Shown here: in pieces, positions 1 to 10,466 of the stretch
Position numbering within the stretch: position 1 is the first letter of the stretch
Layout of the letters: the number at the start of each line of letters is the position of its first letter
From: Prorocentrum cordatum
Lineage: Eukaryota > Sar > Dinophyceae > Prorocentrales > Prorocentraceae
Assembly (NCBI GenBank): GCA_963575745.1
Contig: CAUYUJ010014556.1
Coordinates: 118,501-182,500, forward strand
DNA: 64,000 bases
Reading direction: 5' to 3'
Notes under the pieces: model-generated
The model's database searches: none
Seen by the model: the letters and a program-made list of their open reading frames with translations, nothing else
What the model was told of the DNA's origin: nothing
Position numbers and translations under genes: made by a program

Positions 1-2
1 AA

Positions 3-599
3 CTACATGCTCAGACCAAACACAACATTCTTTCTGAGCGTTTGGTTGTCGACTCGGAACTTCGGGCTGCAGGCGCACCAAAAGCGAACGAGAAACCCAA
101 CGACCATCGTTACCGCAGGGACGTGGATTTGTGTGGTCATTGGATGCCTGCCAAAAAGCTTAGAGACAGACGGAAGGCCAAGAGACTGAGAACATAGTTG
201 GAAATACAAGACTGGAAGAGAGCCGCTGAACAGAGAACTGCTGCTTCGGTTGTGACGCCAGCTCCTTCTGAACCGCCGCCGGTGCCGCCGAAGACGCGGC
301 CCAGGTTGTCTTCCGACGTCAATGTGACCGACAGCTCAGACGAGACGCTGAGCTGCGACGGCAACGATAGGGGCGACGTCCCAGCCGCCCAGACTGGCAA
401 CGACAATGCCGATTGGGAGGATAAGGACCGCGAGGGCAAGTTCGCGGTTTAGAAGCCGGGCCGCTTCTGCGCCTCTCCACTGACAGACGGCTGAAACGGA
501 ACCCACCTTCAGCCGCAAGGCGGGCGAAGCGCGCAGAAGCGAAGAAAGCCAAGAAAGCAACAAAGAAAGCCGCGAAGACTGCAGCGAGCACTGCCTGAG
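3..599 (+). pseudogene. Relict coding frame, function unknown, Lys/Ala-rich end
   Basis: One plus-strand frame stays open from base 3 to the stop near 450, except for a single TAG at 195-197. Its translation has normal protein composition, with pieces such as ERLVVDSELRAAG, DLCGHWMPAKKLRDRRKAKR and a Pro-rich stretch ending PPVPPKTRPRLSSDVN. After about 450 the likely continuation is in another frame and ends at TGA 597-599 with a basic tail (RRAKRAEAKKAKKATKK). The sequence enters from the left edge, so the start is not visible. I do not recognise a family. The internal stop and frame change suggest a decayed gene or retroelement ORF; unrecognised introns are the alternative. Confidence 0.35.
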
Positions 600-1334
600 A
601 CTTTTCCTGTCTTCCTTTAGAGAAAGAAGGATGAGGTTGACAACCGCTCCCATCCATCTTAGTTCATCCCTGTCCTCACTTTCTTGTCTCTTCTGTCTCT
701 TCCTGTTCGCTTCCTTGCACTGCTTGCTCCCGCCGCCATTTAGGGCCCTTGAGTCGCGCCGTGCCCATCGGCGCCCCAGGAAAAGCAGCGCCCGCCCGCC
801 ATGCCAGGCGATCTCCGCCAAGGGTTTCGCTTGATTCATCCTCAAGGGGCTCCCCTCTCCTCTCCCTCATCTTCCCCCTTCCTACCCCTGGGGTGGCTCC
901 CCTTCCCTCGTCACCGTCTCGTGCTTGCGAGGTGCGTCGACCAGGCAGCGAAGCGGGGATCGGACGAGCCCCGGGCAGGCGCTCCCTGCCTGGCCCCCCC
1001 ACGACGCGGGGAGTCTCTGAGTTGCCCCTCCTGCCACGACGCCGGCCGAGGCGTGGGGCGAAGTAGCCTGCCGCGGATAAGTTTTCTCATGCAGGCCCTC
1101 CCCCTGCAGCTCTTGCGGTCCGTCTCCCAGCGCCGTCGCAGCAAGGCCGCTTCCGAGTCCTTCTTGGGCCGTGGCCCCTTGCTGGAAAGAACGCTGCGTC
1201 GGAAGTTTCCGCATGCCGGCTCAGTGGAAGCACATCGATATCATGCCCCTCCCCCTCCTCTCATCCCCCTCCCTGCCTCTCCTCCCCTTTCCTTCCCTCC
1301 CCCCCTTCCACCAAGACATCCGATGCATTATATT
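600..1334. other. Non-coding, pyrimidine-rich stretch
   Basis: I see no gene here. The DNA is rich in C and T runs, such as the CTCCCTCCCC-type tract at 1250-1315, and the open frames in it are Pro/Ser/Leu-rich shadows. Confidence 0.5.
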
Positions 1335-1440
1335 TTTCAGCTCGGGCCCCTCAGGTCCCGACCCATTCCGCAGGGCGCTTTTTTTGTTGACGGTCCTGGG
1401 ACCCGGCAAGGGCCCCCAAAGGCCGAAAGCGGCCAAACAC
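1335..1440 (+). repeat. Dispersed repeat family D1, copy 1
   Basis: This ~105-bp unit has the order TCCCGACCC, a CAGGGC-type core, GTTGACGGTCCTGG, then GGGCCCCCAAAGGCCGAAA. Related units occur at 2685-2790 (-), 25790-25900 (+), 55225-55335 (-), 55385-55495 (-), 56985-57075 (+) and 57440-57535 (+). It does not look coding. Confidence 0.6.
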
Positions 1441-1554
1441 CTCCCGCCGTGATGTTTCTCCTACTGCTCCCTCCTCTCCTCCCTCTCCCTGCCCAACGAA
1501 ATCAAGCATGCTCTCCGCGTACCCCTGAGATCCTGGCGTTGCAATCTGTTCACA

Positions 1555-1632
1555 GCGGGCATTTTCGCCCAACTTCGGGCCCGGGGACCCTCACAGATCG
1601 ACCCGGCCAGAAAAATGCTGCAGAATGATGGG
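1555..1632 (+). repeat. Dispersed repeat family D2, copy 1
   Basis: A ~75-bp unit of the form GGGCNTTTTCGCCCA ... GGGACCCTC ... GATCGACCCGGC ... AATGCTGCAG. Similar units lie at 3147-3215, 26352-26430 and, inverted, 55611-55675. Confidence 0.5.
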
Positions 1633-1712
1633 GTCCGGGACTCTGGTCGGGGAAGCGTTGCGTTTTTTGGTCGGAAGCGTCAGATCTCAGGGAAGCCTGC
1701 TGCAGTCCCAAG

Positions 1713-1902
1713 ATCGACGACATGCAAGAGTGGCCCTGGGTAAGAGTGACCTGTGGTGCGCGGCTTTTTGGGGGCCGCGGGGGGAGGCCAAACACAAGCG
1801 CGCAAGACGGCTACTGCCGCAGCGCGTTCGGCGATCGGGGGACACCAGTGGGCCCGCATCAAAGGTCACTCTGGCGAAGGGTTACTCTTACGTGCAGTCG
1901 AC
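1713..1902 (+). mobile_element. MITE family M2, copy 1
   Basis: This ~190-bp element is closely related along its whole length to 34464-34651. Its ends are degraded versions of an inverted repeat: TCGACGACATGCAAGAGTG at the left and ACTCTTACGTGCAGTCGAC at the right. Inside both copies are 'CTGGGTAAGAGTGACC', a G-rich run and 'GCGTTCGGCGATCGGG'. It has no coding capacity, so it would be non-autonomous and mobilised by a transposase encoded elsewhere (inference). Confidence 0.65.
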
Positions 1903-2684
1903 AAGAAAATGTCCCCCGGCCCAGGGCCCGAGGCTCAGACATCCCCCCGCGGATCCTGCCGCGGCGCCGCCCGCGGGGTCGGCCCAGCGCCGTGCCGGCC
2001 TGGGCCCGAGGAAGGAATGTCGGGGGGAACGAAAGGGGGAGATAGCAAAGGGTAGGGTAGAGAATCAGCTCGCGTGGCTGACTTTCCCAGCACCTCCTGG
2101 CGCGGGGAGGCGCCCATGTATCGAGGAATGGGCCCGGCGGCGGAGCCGAAACCAGCTGCATGCATCAGATTTCGTACCCCCCCCCCCTTCCCTATCCCCC
2201 AGTTTCGTTCGGCCCGGGAATGGAGGGGCCCAGACCTCCGGCGTCTCGAACACCGAGTCGGACCAACCAGCCCGCCAGCACAGCACGGAGGAAGATTAAT
2301 CACAAGCTTCTTATCGCTGCCGAGTTGCGTCGCTGCTGGTCGCAATCCCCTCCGCATGAACTCAACAGCGATACGATGCTGGGCGGGGCTCACGAGCGTC
2401 AAGTGAGAGACACCAAATCAATCCGCAAGGCTGCGCTGCGGAGGCCTCGGGAGAAACCTCAGCGCACTCAGGGCCAGACACTGGGGCCACACTGGCAACG
2501 TACAGGAACATGTGTCTGTCGCGCTCTACTGGCTGATGAGGAGGTTAGCTCCTGCTCAGCGTGAGGAGTTCGTTACGTTTCCCCTCACTGCAGAACCACC
2601 CGCCCACAACGGTACCTTCCGCAAGTGTCATTCACATGTGCCATGTCCGACACAACATCGGGACGGGCATTTTTCGTAACTTTT
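1903..2684. other. Non-coding stretch, nothing recognised
   Basis: GC-rich sequence with a poly-C run near 2176-2186 and a GC palindrome-rich patch near 1940-1980. No frame here resembles a known family. Confidence 0.4.
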
Positions 2685-2790
2685 TGCCTCTCGGGGCCCA
2701 TACTGGGCCTCTGGACCGTCAAAAAACGACTCGGGATGAAAAACAAAACAATCCCTGGGAAGCGGTCCCAGACCTTCGCAGGTCCGCCCA
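2685..2790 (-). repeat. Dispersed repeat family D1, copy 2 (inverted)
   Basis: The reverse complement gives TCTGGGACCGCTTCCCAGGG, then a T-run with TTGACGGTCC and GAGGCCCAGTATGGGCCCC. This is the same order as the copy at 1335-1440. Confidence 0.55.
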
Positions 2791-2799
2791 TCGGAAAAA

Positions 2800-3146
2800 T
2801 TGGAGCGCCAGATGTTTGGGAAGGAAGGGCTGGGGAGAGGGGGCGGAGGGGGGAACGAGCAGAAGGGCGCAGGGTCCGAGCCCACAGCGGGCCAATAAAA
2901 GGGGGCTTACGCATGAGCAAAGTGCCGTGTGGCCCGAAGCGCGACGGGGTTCACGTGCCAAACACACGGCCCCTCTCTGGGACAAAACCCGCCCCAAGTG
3001 GGGGGGCGAGGGGGAGGGAGGGAAGACCGGGGAGGAGGGAGGAGGGAGACGACGACGACGGCGACGGGGGGGGGGAAAGGAGGAGTAGAGAGGGAATGGG
3101 GGTGGATGTCAACGAGGACTGGGCGTCTCAATTAGTCCACGCTTGG
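2800..3146. other. G-rich purine tract, no gene
   Basis: Strongly G/A-rich DNA with (GAC)n at 3049-3065 and GGGGG runs. Open frames in it are low-complexity shadows. Confidence 0.5.
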
Positions 3147-3215
3147 CGTTTGCGCCCGTTCTCGGTCCCTTCTGGCGGCTTCAGAGATGCCGCAGCAAGA
3201 TGGGGTCGGGTGTTC
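3147..3215 (+). repeat. Dispersed repeat family D2, copy 2
   Basis: Shares the order GCG(T)TTGCGCCCGTTCTCGG ... CAGAGATGCCGCAGCAAGATGG with the copy at 26352-26430. Confidence 0.5.
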
Positions 3216-3387
3216 CGATCGTGATTTTATCACGATGCCGTTTTTGTTGTTGTTTGATTTTTTCTCGCGACGCCAAGTTTTTCCCCATATCCTAAGGATT
3301 GGGGTTCTTGTTCTTACTCTGACGCCTCCCACTCCTCCTCCTCCTTCTTCCTCCCGCTCGCGCCTCCCTCCTCCCAATGATAATCAC

Positions 3388-3482
3388 CAGATAAGACAAG
3401 ACAAGATAATATACTACAAGATAAGATAAGATAGCACAAGATATGATAAGAAGATATTTCAAGATAAGATAAGATAAGTTAA
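3388..3482 (+). repeat. (AAGAT)n-type microsatellite
   Basis: Imperfect pentanucleotide tract of AAGAT/AAGAC units, AT-rich against its GC-rich surroundings. Confidence 0.85.
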
Positions 3483-3507
3483 GCTCACACTCACACTCTC
3501 TCATGAT

Positions 3508-4642
3508 CACAAAACGCTGCCAGGGGCATCATTTGGGAGCCCCAAGGGGGAGCCACCCTGGCTGATCTCACGAGCCCGTTCGCGCCGATTTTGGTGGGAC
3601 GTCTCAGCTAGAATTGCCGTTTGGCGCCCCCAACATGTATCTCTTGAGAGCCTCATGGTCACAAAACGCTGCCAGGGGCATCATTTGGGAGCCCCAAGGG
3701 GGAGCCACCCTGGCTGATCTCACGAGCCCGTTCGCGCCGATTTTGGTGGGACGTCTCAGCTAGAATTGCCGTTTGGCGCCCCCAACATGTATCTCTTGAG
3801 AGCCTCATGGTCACAAAACGCTGCCAGGGGCATCATTTGGGAGCCCCAAGGGGGAGCCACCCTGGCTGATCTCACGAGCCCGTTCGCGCCGATTTTGGTG
3901 GGACGTCTCAGCTAGAATTGCCGTTTGGCCCCCCAACATGTATCTCTTGAGAGCCTCATGGTCACAAAACGCTGCCAGGGGCATCATTTGGGAGCCCCAA
4001 GGGGGAGCCACCCTGGCTGATCTCACGAGCCCGTTCGCGCCGATTTTGGTGGGACGTCTCAGCTAGAATTGCCGTTTGGCGCCCCCAACATGTATCTCTT
4101 GAGAGCCTCATGGTCACAAAACGCTGCCAGGGGCATCATTTGGGAGCCCCAAGGGGGAGCCACCCTGGCTGATCTCACGAGCCCGTTCGCGCCGATTTTG
4201 GTGGGACGTCTCAGCTAGAATTGCCGTTTGGCGCCCCCAACATGTATCTCTTGAGAGCCTCATGGTCACAAAACGCTGCCAGGGGCATCATTTGGGAGCC
4301 CCAAGGGGGAGCCACCCTGGCTGATCTCACGAGCCCGTTCGCGCCGATTTTGGTGGGACGTCTCAGCTAGAATTGCCGTTTGGCGCCCCCAACATGTATC
4401 TCTTGAGAGCCTCATGGTCGCAAAACGCTGCCAGGGGCATCATTTGGGAGCCCCAAGGGGGAGCCACCCTGGCTGATCTCACGAGCCCGTTCGCGCCGAT
4501 TTTGGTGGGACGCCTCAGCTAGAATTGCCGTTTGGCCTCCCCAACATGTATCTCTTGAGAGCCTCATGGTCACAAAACGCTGCCAGGGGCATCATTTGGG
4601 AGCCCCAAGGGGGAGCCACCCTGGCTGATCTCACGAGCCCGT
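3508..4642 (+). repeat. 152-bp satellite array, about 7.5 copies
   Basis: The anchor AAAACGCTGCCAGGGGCATC recurs at 3511, 3663, 3815, 3966, 4118, 4270, 4422 and 4574, so the period is 152 bp except once, where it is 151 because a G is lost in the GGCGCCCCC segment. Copies are nearly identical; one has CGCAAAACG at about 4420, and the copy before the last has GGGACGCCTC and GGCCTCCCC. The last copy is cut after CACGAGCCCGT, exactly where the (GA)n tract begins. Long frames through it do not show codon constraint. Confidence 0.95.
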
Positions 4643-5650
<1,008 letters not shown>

Positions 5651-5788
5651 CAGTCACACTTAAATCCAGATTCGTCCTCACCGAGTCCCACCACCAAGGG
5701 AGCGCCAGCAAGGAGATGCACATATGGTGATCCCCACGCAGTGAATAATTTAGGAGACGGGTGGGCAACAACTAGTTCTGGTCAAAGA

Positions 5789-5871
5789 AAACTCGGCCAG
5801 GCTGAACTCGGCTGGCTGATCTCGGTCAGGCTGGACTCGGCCGGCTGGCCGAGTTCAGCCTGGCCGGGTTT
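5789..5871. repeat. Inverted repeat, 24-bp arms
   Basis: The left arm 5789-5812 (AAACTCGGCCAGGCTGAACT...) pairs with the right arm 5848-5871 with one mismatch, across a 35-bp spacer that itself carries more CTCGG(C/T)CAGGCTG units. It could form a hairpin. Confidence 0.7.
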
Positions 5872-6449
5872 CGCCTGGCCGAGTCTGTCCCTGGGCGAGT
5901 AGCGTCAGGCGGTCCGTCAGGGTAGTGGTGGCGAGGCTGCGGGCATCGGCCCCAGAGCCCTGGGGGGCGGGGTGGGGGTCCCTGAGATCCAGGCGCTGCA
6001 ATTTTTTCGAGGAAGAGCGGTCCAGCGTCGCTGGACTGACAAATCCCACCTGCCCTTTGGGGCGTGAGTGGTTTCGAGGGTTTCCTCTTCCAACCCAGTC
6101 TTCCCCTTTGGGGAGGGGCCTATCACTGTTCCCTATTGATAGGCACCCCCTCCCCCAGGCGACTGGCAGCCAACGACGGGTAACGACTAACAACGAGGGC
6201 CCCCCCACTATCCCTGTCAAAAGACAATGAAACATATTCATGGGGGCAAAATCTTGGGTCATGATCAGGAGGGCGCGAGCACTTTCGATGTTTTTTTGAC
6301 AGGGACGGAGGGGGTGCATGCATATTGCCTGCTGCGCGCAGGGCCAGCATCCCTGCACTTCGAGACAAAATCTCGATCCTGCGCGGGCACCCCGCGATCA
6401 CTGTGCATTGGTTTTTGACTGGGACTGCGGGGGTTCTGGAATAATGCCT

Positions 6450-6870
6450 GCTACGTGCAGGCCCACCAGACGCTATGATGGCCTCCCCGCCACGCTTGCG
6501 CACTGATTTTCGACAAGTGTGGTGGGGGCCGACACGTTTCCCGACGTGTACTGCCACGTGCGCAGGCGCACCTGGCGCACTCTGCGCGTGCCCCGAACGT
6601 GGCGCACCTGGCGGGGCTGGAGCATGCGGCACACATGGCGCACGAGGCTCACGTGGCGCATCTGGCGCACCAGGCGTGCCCGGCACGCTAAGGCAACAGG
6701 GGTGCCTGGTGCACCTGGTACGCCTGGCGCACCTTGCCTCAGTGTTGCGCACATAGGGTCTGTTTTGGTACCCGTGAGCTGTCCATCCAAAGACTATCGC
6801 TGAACACGCTGCGGCTCGGGTGCTACTCATGTGGGAGGGCGGGTGGGAGTGAACGAGACGGCTTGCGGGC
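6450..6870 (+). repeat. Diverged ~420-bp duplication, copy 1
   Basis: This block (GCAGGCCCACCAGACGC..., a CGCACCTGGC-rich core, then GTTTTGGTACCC and GCTCGGGTGCTACTC) repeats in order at 7255-7690. The core is a ~9-12-bp GCGCACCTG/GCATCTGGC minisatellite that would read as Ala-Pro-Gly runs, which I regard as spurious. Confidence 0.7.
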
Positions 6871-7254
6871 GGGGATGGTTTTTTTCTCTACTAATATACA
6901 CCCCCTCCCCCAGGCGACCGGCAGCCAACCAGGAACAATGAGGGCCCCCCCCCATCCCAGTCAAAAAACAATGCGAAACGCACCCTGCCTCCACATGTGG
7001 AGCATGCGCGGCCAACCCGATGCGCCGCCCCCATCATCCCTGTCAAAAAACAATACAACATATACGCTTTTGGGCAACGTCTGGAGTCATGTTCGTGAGG
7101 CCCGCGAGCGCTTGTATGGTTTTTGACAAGCATGGCGGGGGTGTCAGCATATTACCTGCTGAACGTAGGGCTACCATCCCTGACAACAAACAATACAAAC
7201 TCCATGTGGCGGTTAAATCTGGATCATTCGCAGCCACCCCGCGATCACTGTCAA

Positions 7255-7690
7255 GTGGTGGCGTATGGCCCGCTGTCCGCAGGCCCACCAGACACACTGA
7301 TGGGCATTGGCTTTCGACATGGATGGTGAGGGCCAACATGTTTCCCGATGTGTGCTGTCACGCGCGCAGGCGCACCTGACACACTCTGCACGTGCCCAAA
7401 ACGTGGCGCACCTGGCGCGGCTGGAGTATGCGGCACACCTGGCGCACGCGGAGGCACGTGGCGCATCTGGCGCACCAGGAGTGCCTGGCACGCTCGGGCC
7501 CCAGGGGTGTCTGGCGCGAGTGGCGCGCCTGGCACGCGTGGCGCACCTCGCCCCAGCGTCGCGCACGTGGGCTCGGTTTTGGTTCCCAGTAGCTGCCATC
7601 CAAAGACGACCGCTGAGCATGCTGAGGCTCGGGTGTTACTTATATGTTGGGAGGGTGGGTGGGAATGAGCAAGACGGCTTGTGGGCGGGT
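7255..7690 (+). repeat. Diverged ~420-bp duplication, copy 2
   Basis: Same order of blocks as 6450-6870, ending GGTGGGTGGGAATGAGCAAG in place of GGCGGGTGGGAGTGAACGAG. Confidence 0.7.
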
Positions 7691-7789
7691 GGGTAGCTTG
7701 ACCCCTCCCGCTCCCTCCTCCCCCTGGGTCTGGACGGGGCCTTCCGTGAGGGGTTGGAGAGTCCAAGATGGCCTCGGTGAGGAAGCCAC

Positions 7790-8640
7790 GCTCATTAATT
7801 TTTCTATGGTTTTGGCCACATACTGTCCTCCTGGGGGGGGGGAAAGGGGACCCCAATTAAGGAGCCTCCCTCCTTTGATCGATCTCCTCTAAGATGGCCC
7901 ATAAGGCTCCCAAGGGTACCCCAAGACGGCCCCGAGAGGTCCTGGGCCGCGAGAGGTCCCCAAGAGGCCCCAAAGAGGCCCCCAAGAGGCCCCCAAGAGG
8001 CCCCCCAGATGCATCCAAGACGCCCCAATAGGCCTCGGCAGGAAGGCTTATCTCATTGATTTTACAATTGTTTTGGCCACATTCTGGCTTCCTGGGGGGG
8101 GGCCTGAATTAAGAAGCCTCCCTCCTTTGATCGATCTCCTCCAAGATGGCTCCAAGATGGCCCCCGTGGCTCCCCAGGGTGCCCCAAGACGGCCCAGACA
8201 GGTGCCCAGAAGGCCCGAAGGGGTCCCCAAGAGGCCCCCACGATGCCCCCAAGGGGCCCCAAAGACACCCCAAGAGGCTCCCCATAGGTATTCAAGACGC
8301 CCCAAGAGGCCTCGGCGAGAAGGCCAAGATCATAGGTTTTGGTAATATTTTTGCCCCCTGGGGGGACCCTAATTAAGGAGCCCCTCTCCTTTGATCGATC
8401 CTCCTCCAGGATGGCCCCCAAATGGCTCCCGAGGCCTCCAAGAGGCCCTCAAGATGCCCGCAAGAGGCTCCCAAGAGACCCCCAAGAGGCCCCACGATGC
8501 TTCCCAAAGGCACACAAGACGCCCCCAGATGCCTCCCGGGACTGTCAAGAGATCTCCAAGACACCCCTAAGACGACTCCAAGACGCTCCCGGAAGAAATC
8601 AGAAGAGCTTCCGAGGGGCATCCGCGAGGCTTCTGGCCGT
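7790..8640 (+). repeat. Three ~255-bp tandem units with CCAAGAGGC minisatellite
   Basis: The anchor AATTAAG(G/A)AGCC...CTCCTTTGATCGATC recurs at 7855, 8107 and 8371 (spacing 252 and 264). Between anchors are short CCCCAAGA(G/C)GCC-type repeats and a TTTTGGCCACAT-type segment. The Pro-Arg-Gly-Gln frames through it are artefacts. Confidence 0.85.
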
Positions 8641-8855
8641 TCAGCTCGCCCTCCTCCTCCTCCTCCTCCTTCTCTTCCTCTTCTTCTTCCTCATCCGCCT
8701 CCTCCTTCTGTCTCTCTCCTCCCCCTCCCCCTCTTTCTCTCCTCCTCCTCCTCCTCCTCCTCCTCCTCCTCCTCCTCCTCCTCCTCCTCCCCCTCCTGCT
8801 CCTCCTCCTGCTCCTCCTCCTCGTCCTGCTCCGCCTCCGATTCCTCCTCCATCCT
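8641..8855 (+). repeat. (TCC)n microsatellite
   Basis: A trinucleotide tract that is nearly pure from 8733 to 8825. Confidence 0.95.
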
Positions 8856-9080
8856 CTCCTCTTGTGGTAGGACGTCTTACCAAGCTCTTTTTTCCACTGC
8901 ATGCTTATCCACATCCCTGATCAGGACAACTCGCCTGGGCATCGTTTCTAGATGTGCTGGTGGGGATTTTTTTCCGTCGCAGCCGCAAGCGAAGGCGCAT
9001 GCAGCGTCAGAGGTCAATCCAGGCTACGGGCGAAGCCTAATTGCCCAGCGGACGCACTCACGGTTGCTGGTGGGGATACT

Positions 9081-10014
9081 TGTTAGTCGGCGGCCGCGGG
9101 CGAGCGCGCCGGCGGCATGTCATGTCAAAGCGGGCTACGCAGAGACGAATTGGCAAAGGAAACGCGGGAAAACCACATAGAGCGACGGGCGAGGCGACAA
9201 CTAAACGCGGCCGAGGCCTCAGCTGGGGGGCTGCCGGGATTGAGCTGAGGGGGTACTGCCAAGGTGCACGCATGCAACGCGTCGGAAGCAGCTGGCGGCC
9301 AGGGTGACCGGCGACCAGGGACTGCAGCAGACGTGGGAACTAGTTGCAAGGGCGCAAGCCCCCAGACTACTACGAAGGTACCAGGGTGGCCGCAGCCAAC
9401 TGAACCAACTGTCGTAAGTCGAATTGGGTGCCCAGAGGGGGCGTGAGCATCGGCAAGCTGCAAAGAACCAGGGTGGCCGGGGCCAGGAGATCCAACAGCA
9501 ACAGAACGCACAAGTGCGAGGAGCAGCCGGAGCTGCAGCGCGGCCAAAATGGCGCGTAGGCACCACGGAAGAGGCTGTGGAAACAACTCGGGAACCCAAG
9601 CTGCGACCCGGGGCCTGACGGGTGCAAGAGGTGGCGCCAGCGAAGTCGCGCACCAGAAGCCCTGAACTGGGAACGCGTGCCCGCAGTCAGCACACCGGGG
9701 GTGGCGACAGACGTACACTGACACCGCGGGGAGAACTCCAATACTGAAACCAGGGTTGCAACCGCGGCGCGGCGGGGCCACATAATGCCTAGGCTGAACC
9801 ACAGACGTCCATAGCCCCCACCAAGGGGGAGGAAAACCGCGACATGGGCGGAAAAGCAGAGAGACCAAGGCCGGTGGGGGACGACACCACCGAACTGGCT
9901 GGGAGACCGGGAGCCCAGCCGGGGGGAGGGACACCCTGGCACGGCAGGGCGCCCCGGGGCGCGGGGGAGGGACGCGCCAAGAGTGAAAACAACTACAGCA
10001 GGCCGAAGGCCGTC
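9081..10014. other. GC-rich mosaic, no gene recognised
   Basis: This stretch contains recurring ACCAGGGTGGCCG and similar short motifs (9298, 9380, 9470). It reads open on the minus strand for about 300 codons, but the composition is Pro/Cys/Ala and not protein-like. Confidence 0.4.
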
Positions 10015-10205
10015 TGGGGACAGGTGGACCACGGCCCCAGCGGTAGTCCACGAGCCAGTATTGTCATCAGGCCGCTGCCCGTGTTCCCAAGGGCGGGGAG
10101 CAGCGGGGGCTAAGCAGGGAGTGGCACCAGGGAAGGAGCACTGCCTGCAAGTCTGGCGACGGCCACAGCAAGGACTGCAGCCATCGCGTCTAGGGTGAAA
10201 CAAAC
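10015..10205 (+). repeat. Dispersed ~190-bp repeat, copy 1
   Basis: The segment from GGGGACAGGTGGACCACGGC through AGGGTGAAACAAACGGGGG is repeated at 14765-14955. The last third also recurs at 14690-14765. Confidence 0.7.
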
Positions 10206-10466
10206 GGGGGCCGCCGATGGGGTGCCAGGTGAGCGTCTGGTCTGATGCGTCGGGGCTCAGTTGGAGAGTCGGAGGCGCAACCACGGCGAACCCTGCTGTC
10301 CTGACGGATCCTGCACCACTTGGGGAGGTCTGCAGTCACCCAGGGGTGCCCGATGGGCGTCGGGGCCCACGCGTCGGGGGCACGTGTTCCAATGCAGCCT
10401 GCGAGGGAAAGGGAGGGTACACCCTGCAATCTGTCGTCACTGTGAGCTGCATTCGTAGCGGTGGAA

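Larger units (their letters stand above)
6043..9080. mobile_element. Possible composite insertion element (boundaries tentative)
   Basis: The left end AAATCCCACCTGCCCTTTGG followed by GCGTGAGTGGTTT matches the left end of the insertion at 47113-48426. Both continue into a TTCCCCTT(T/C)GGGGAGGGG hairpin. Both also contain CCCCCAAGAGG-type minisatellite. A right end like that of the second element (CTGGTGGGGAT) occurs at 8956-8966 and 9067-9078. I cannot fix the right boundary or see a target duplication. No coding capacity is visible. Confidence 0.3.

Noticed and set aside
8567-8914. Arg/Glu-rich frames opposite (TCC)n, and similar frames at 26.5, 32.7, 41.9 and 58.8 kb
   Set aside because: Microsatellite translations without any non-repetitive domain.
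9125-10284. Two overlapping ~300-codon Pro/Cys-rich minus frames
   Set aside because: GC-rich shadow frames over dispersed repeats; no conserved motif, and both alternate frames are equally open.
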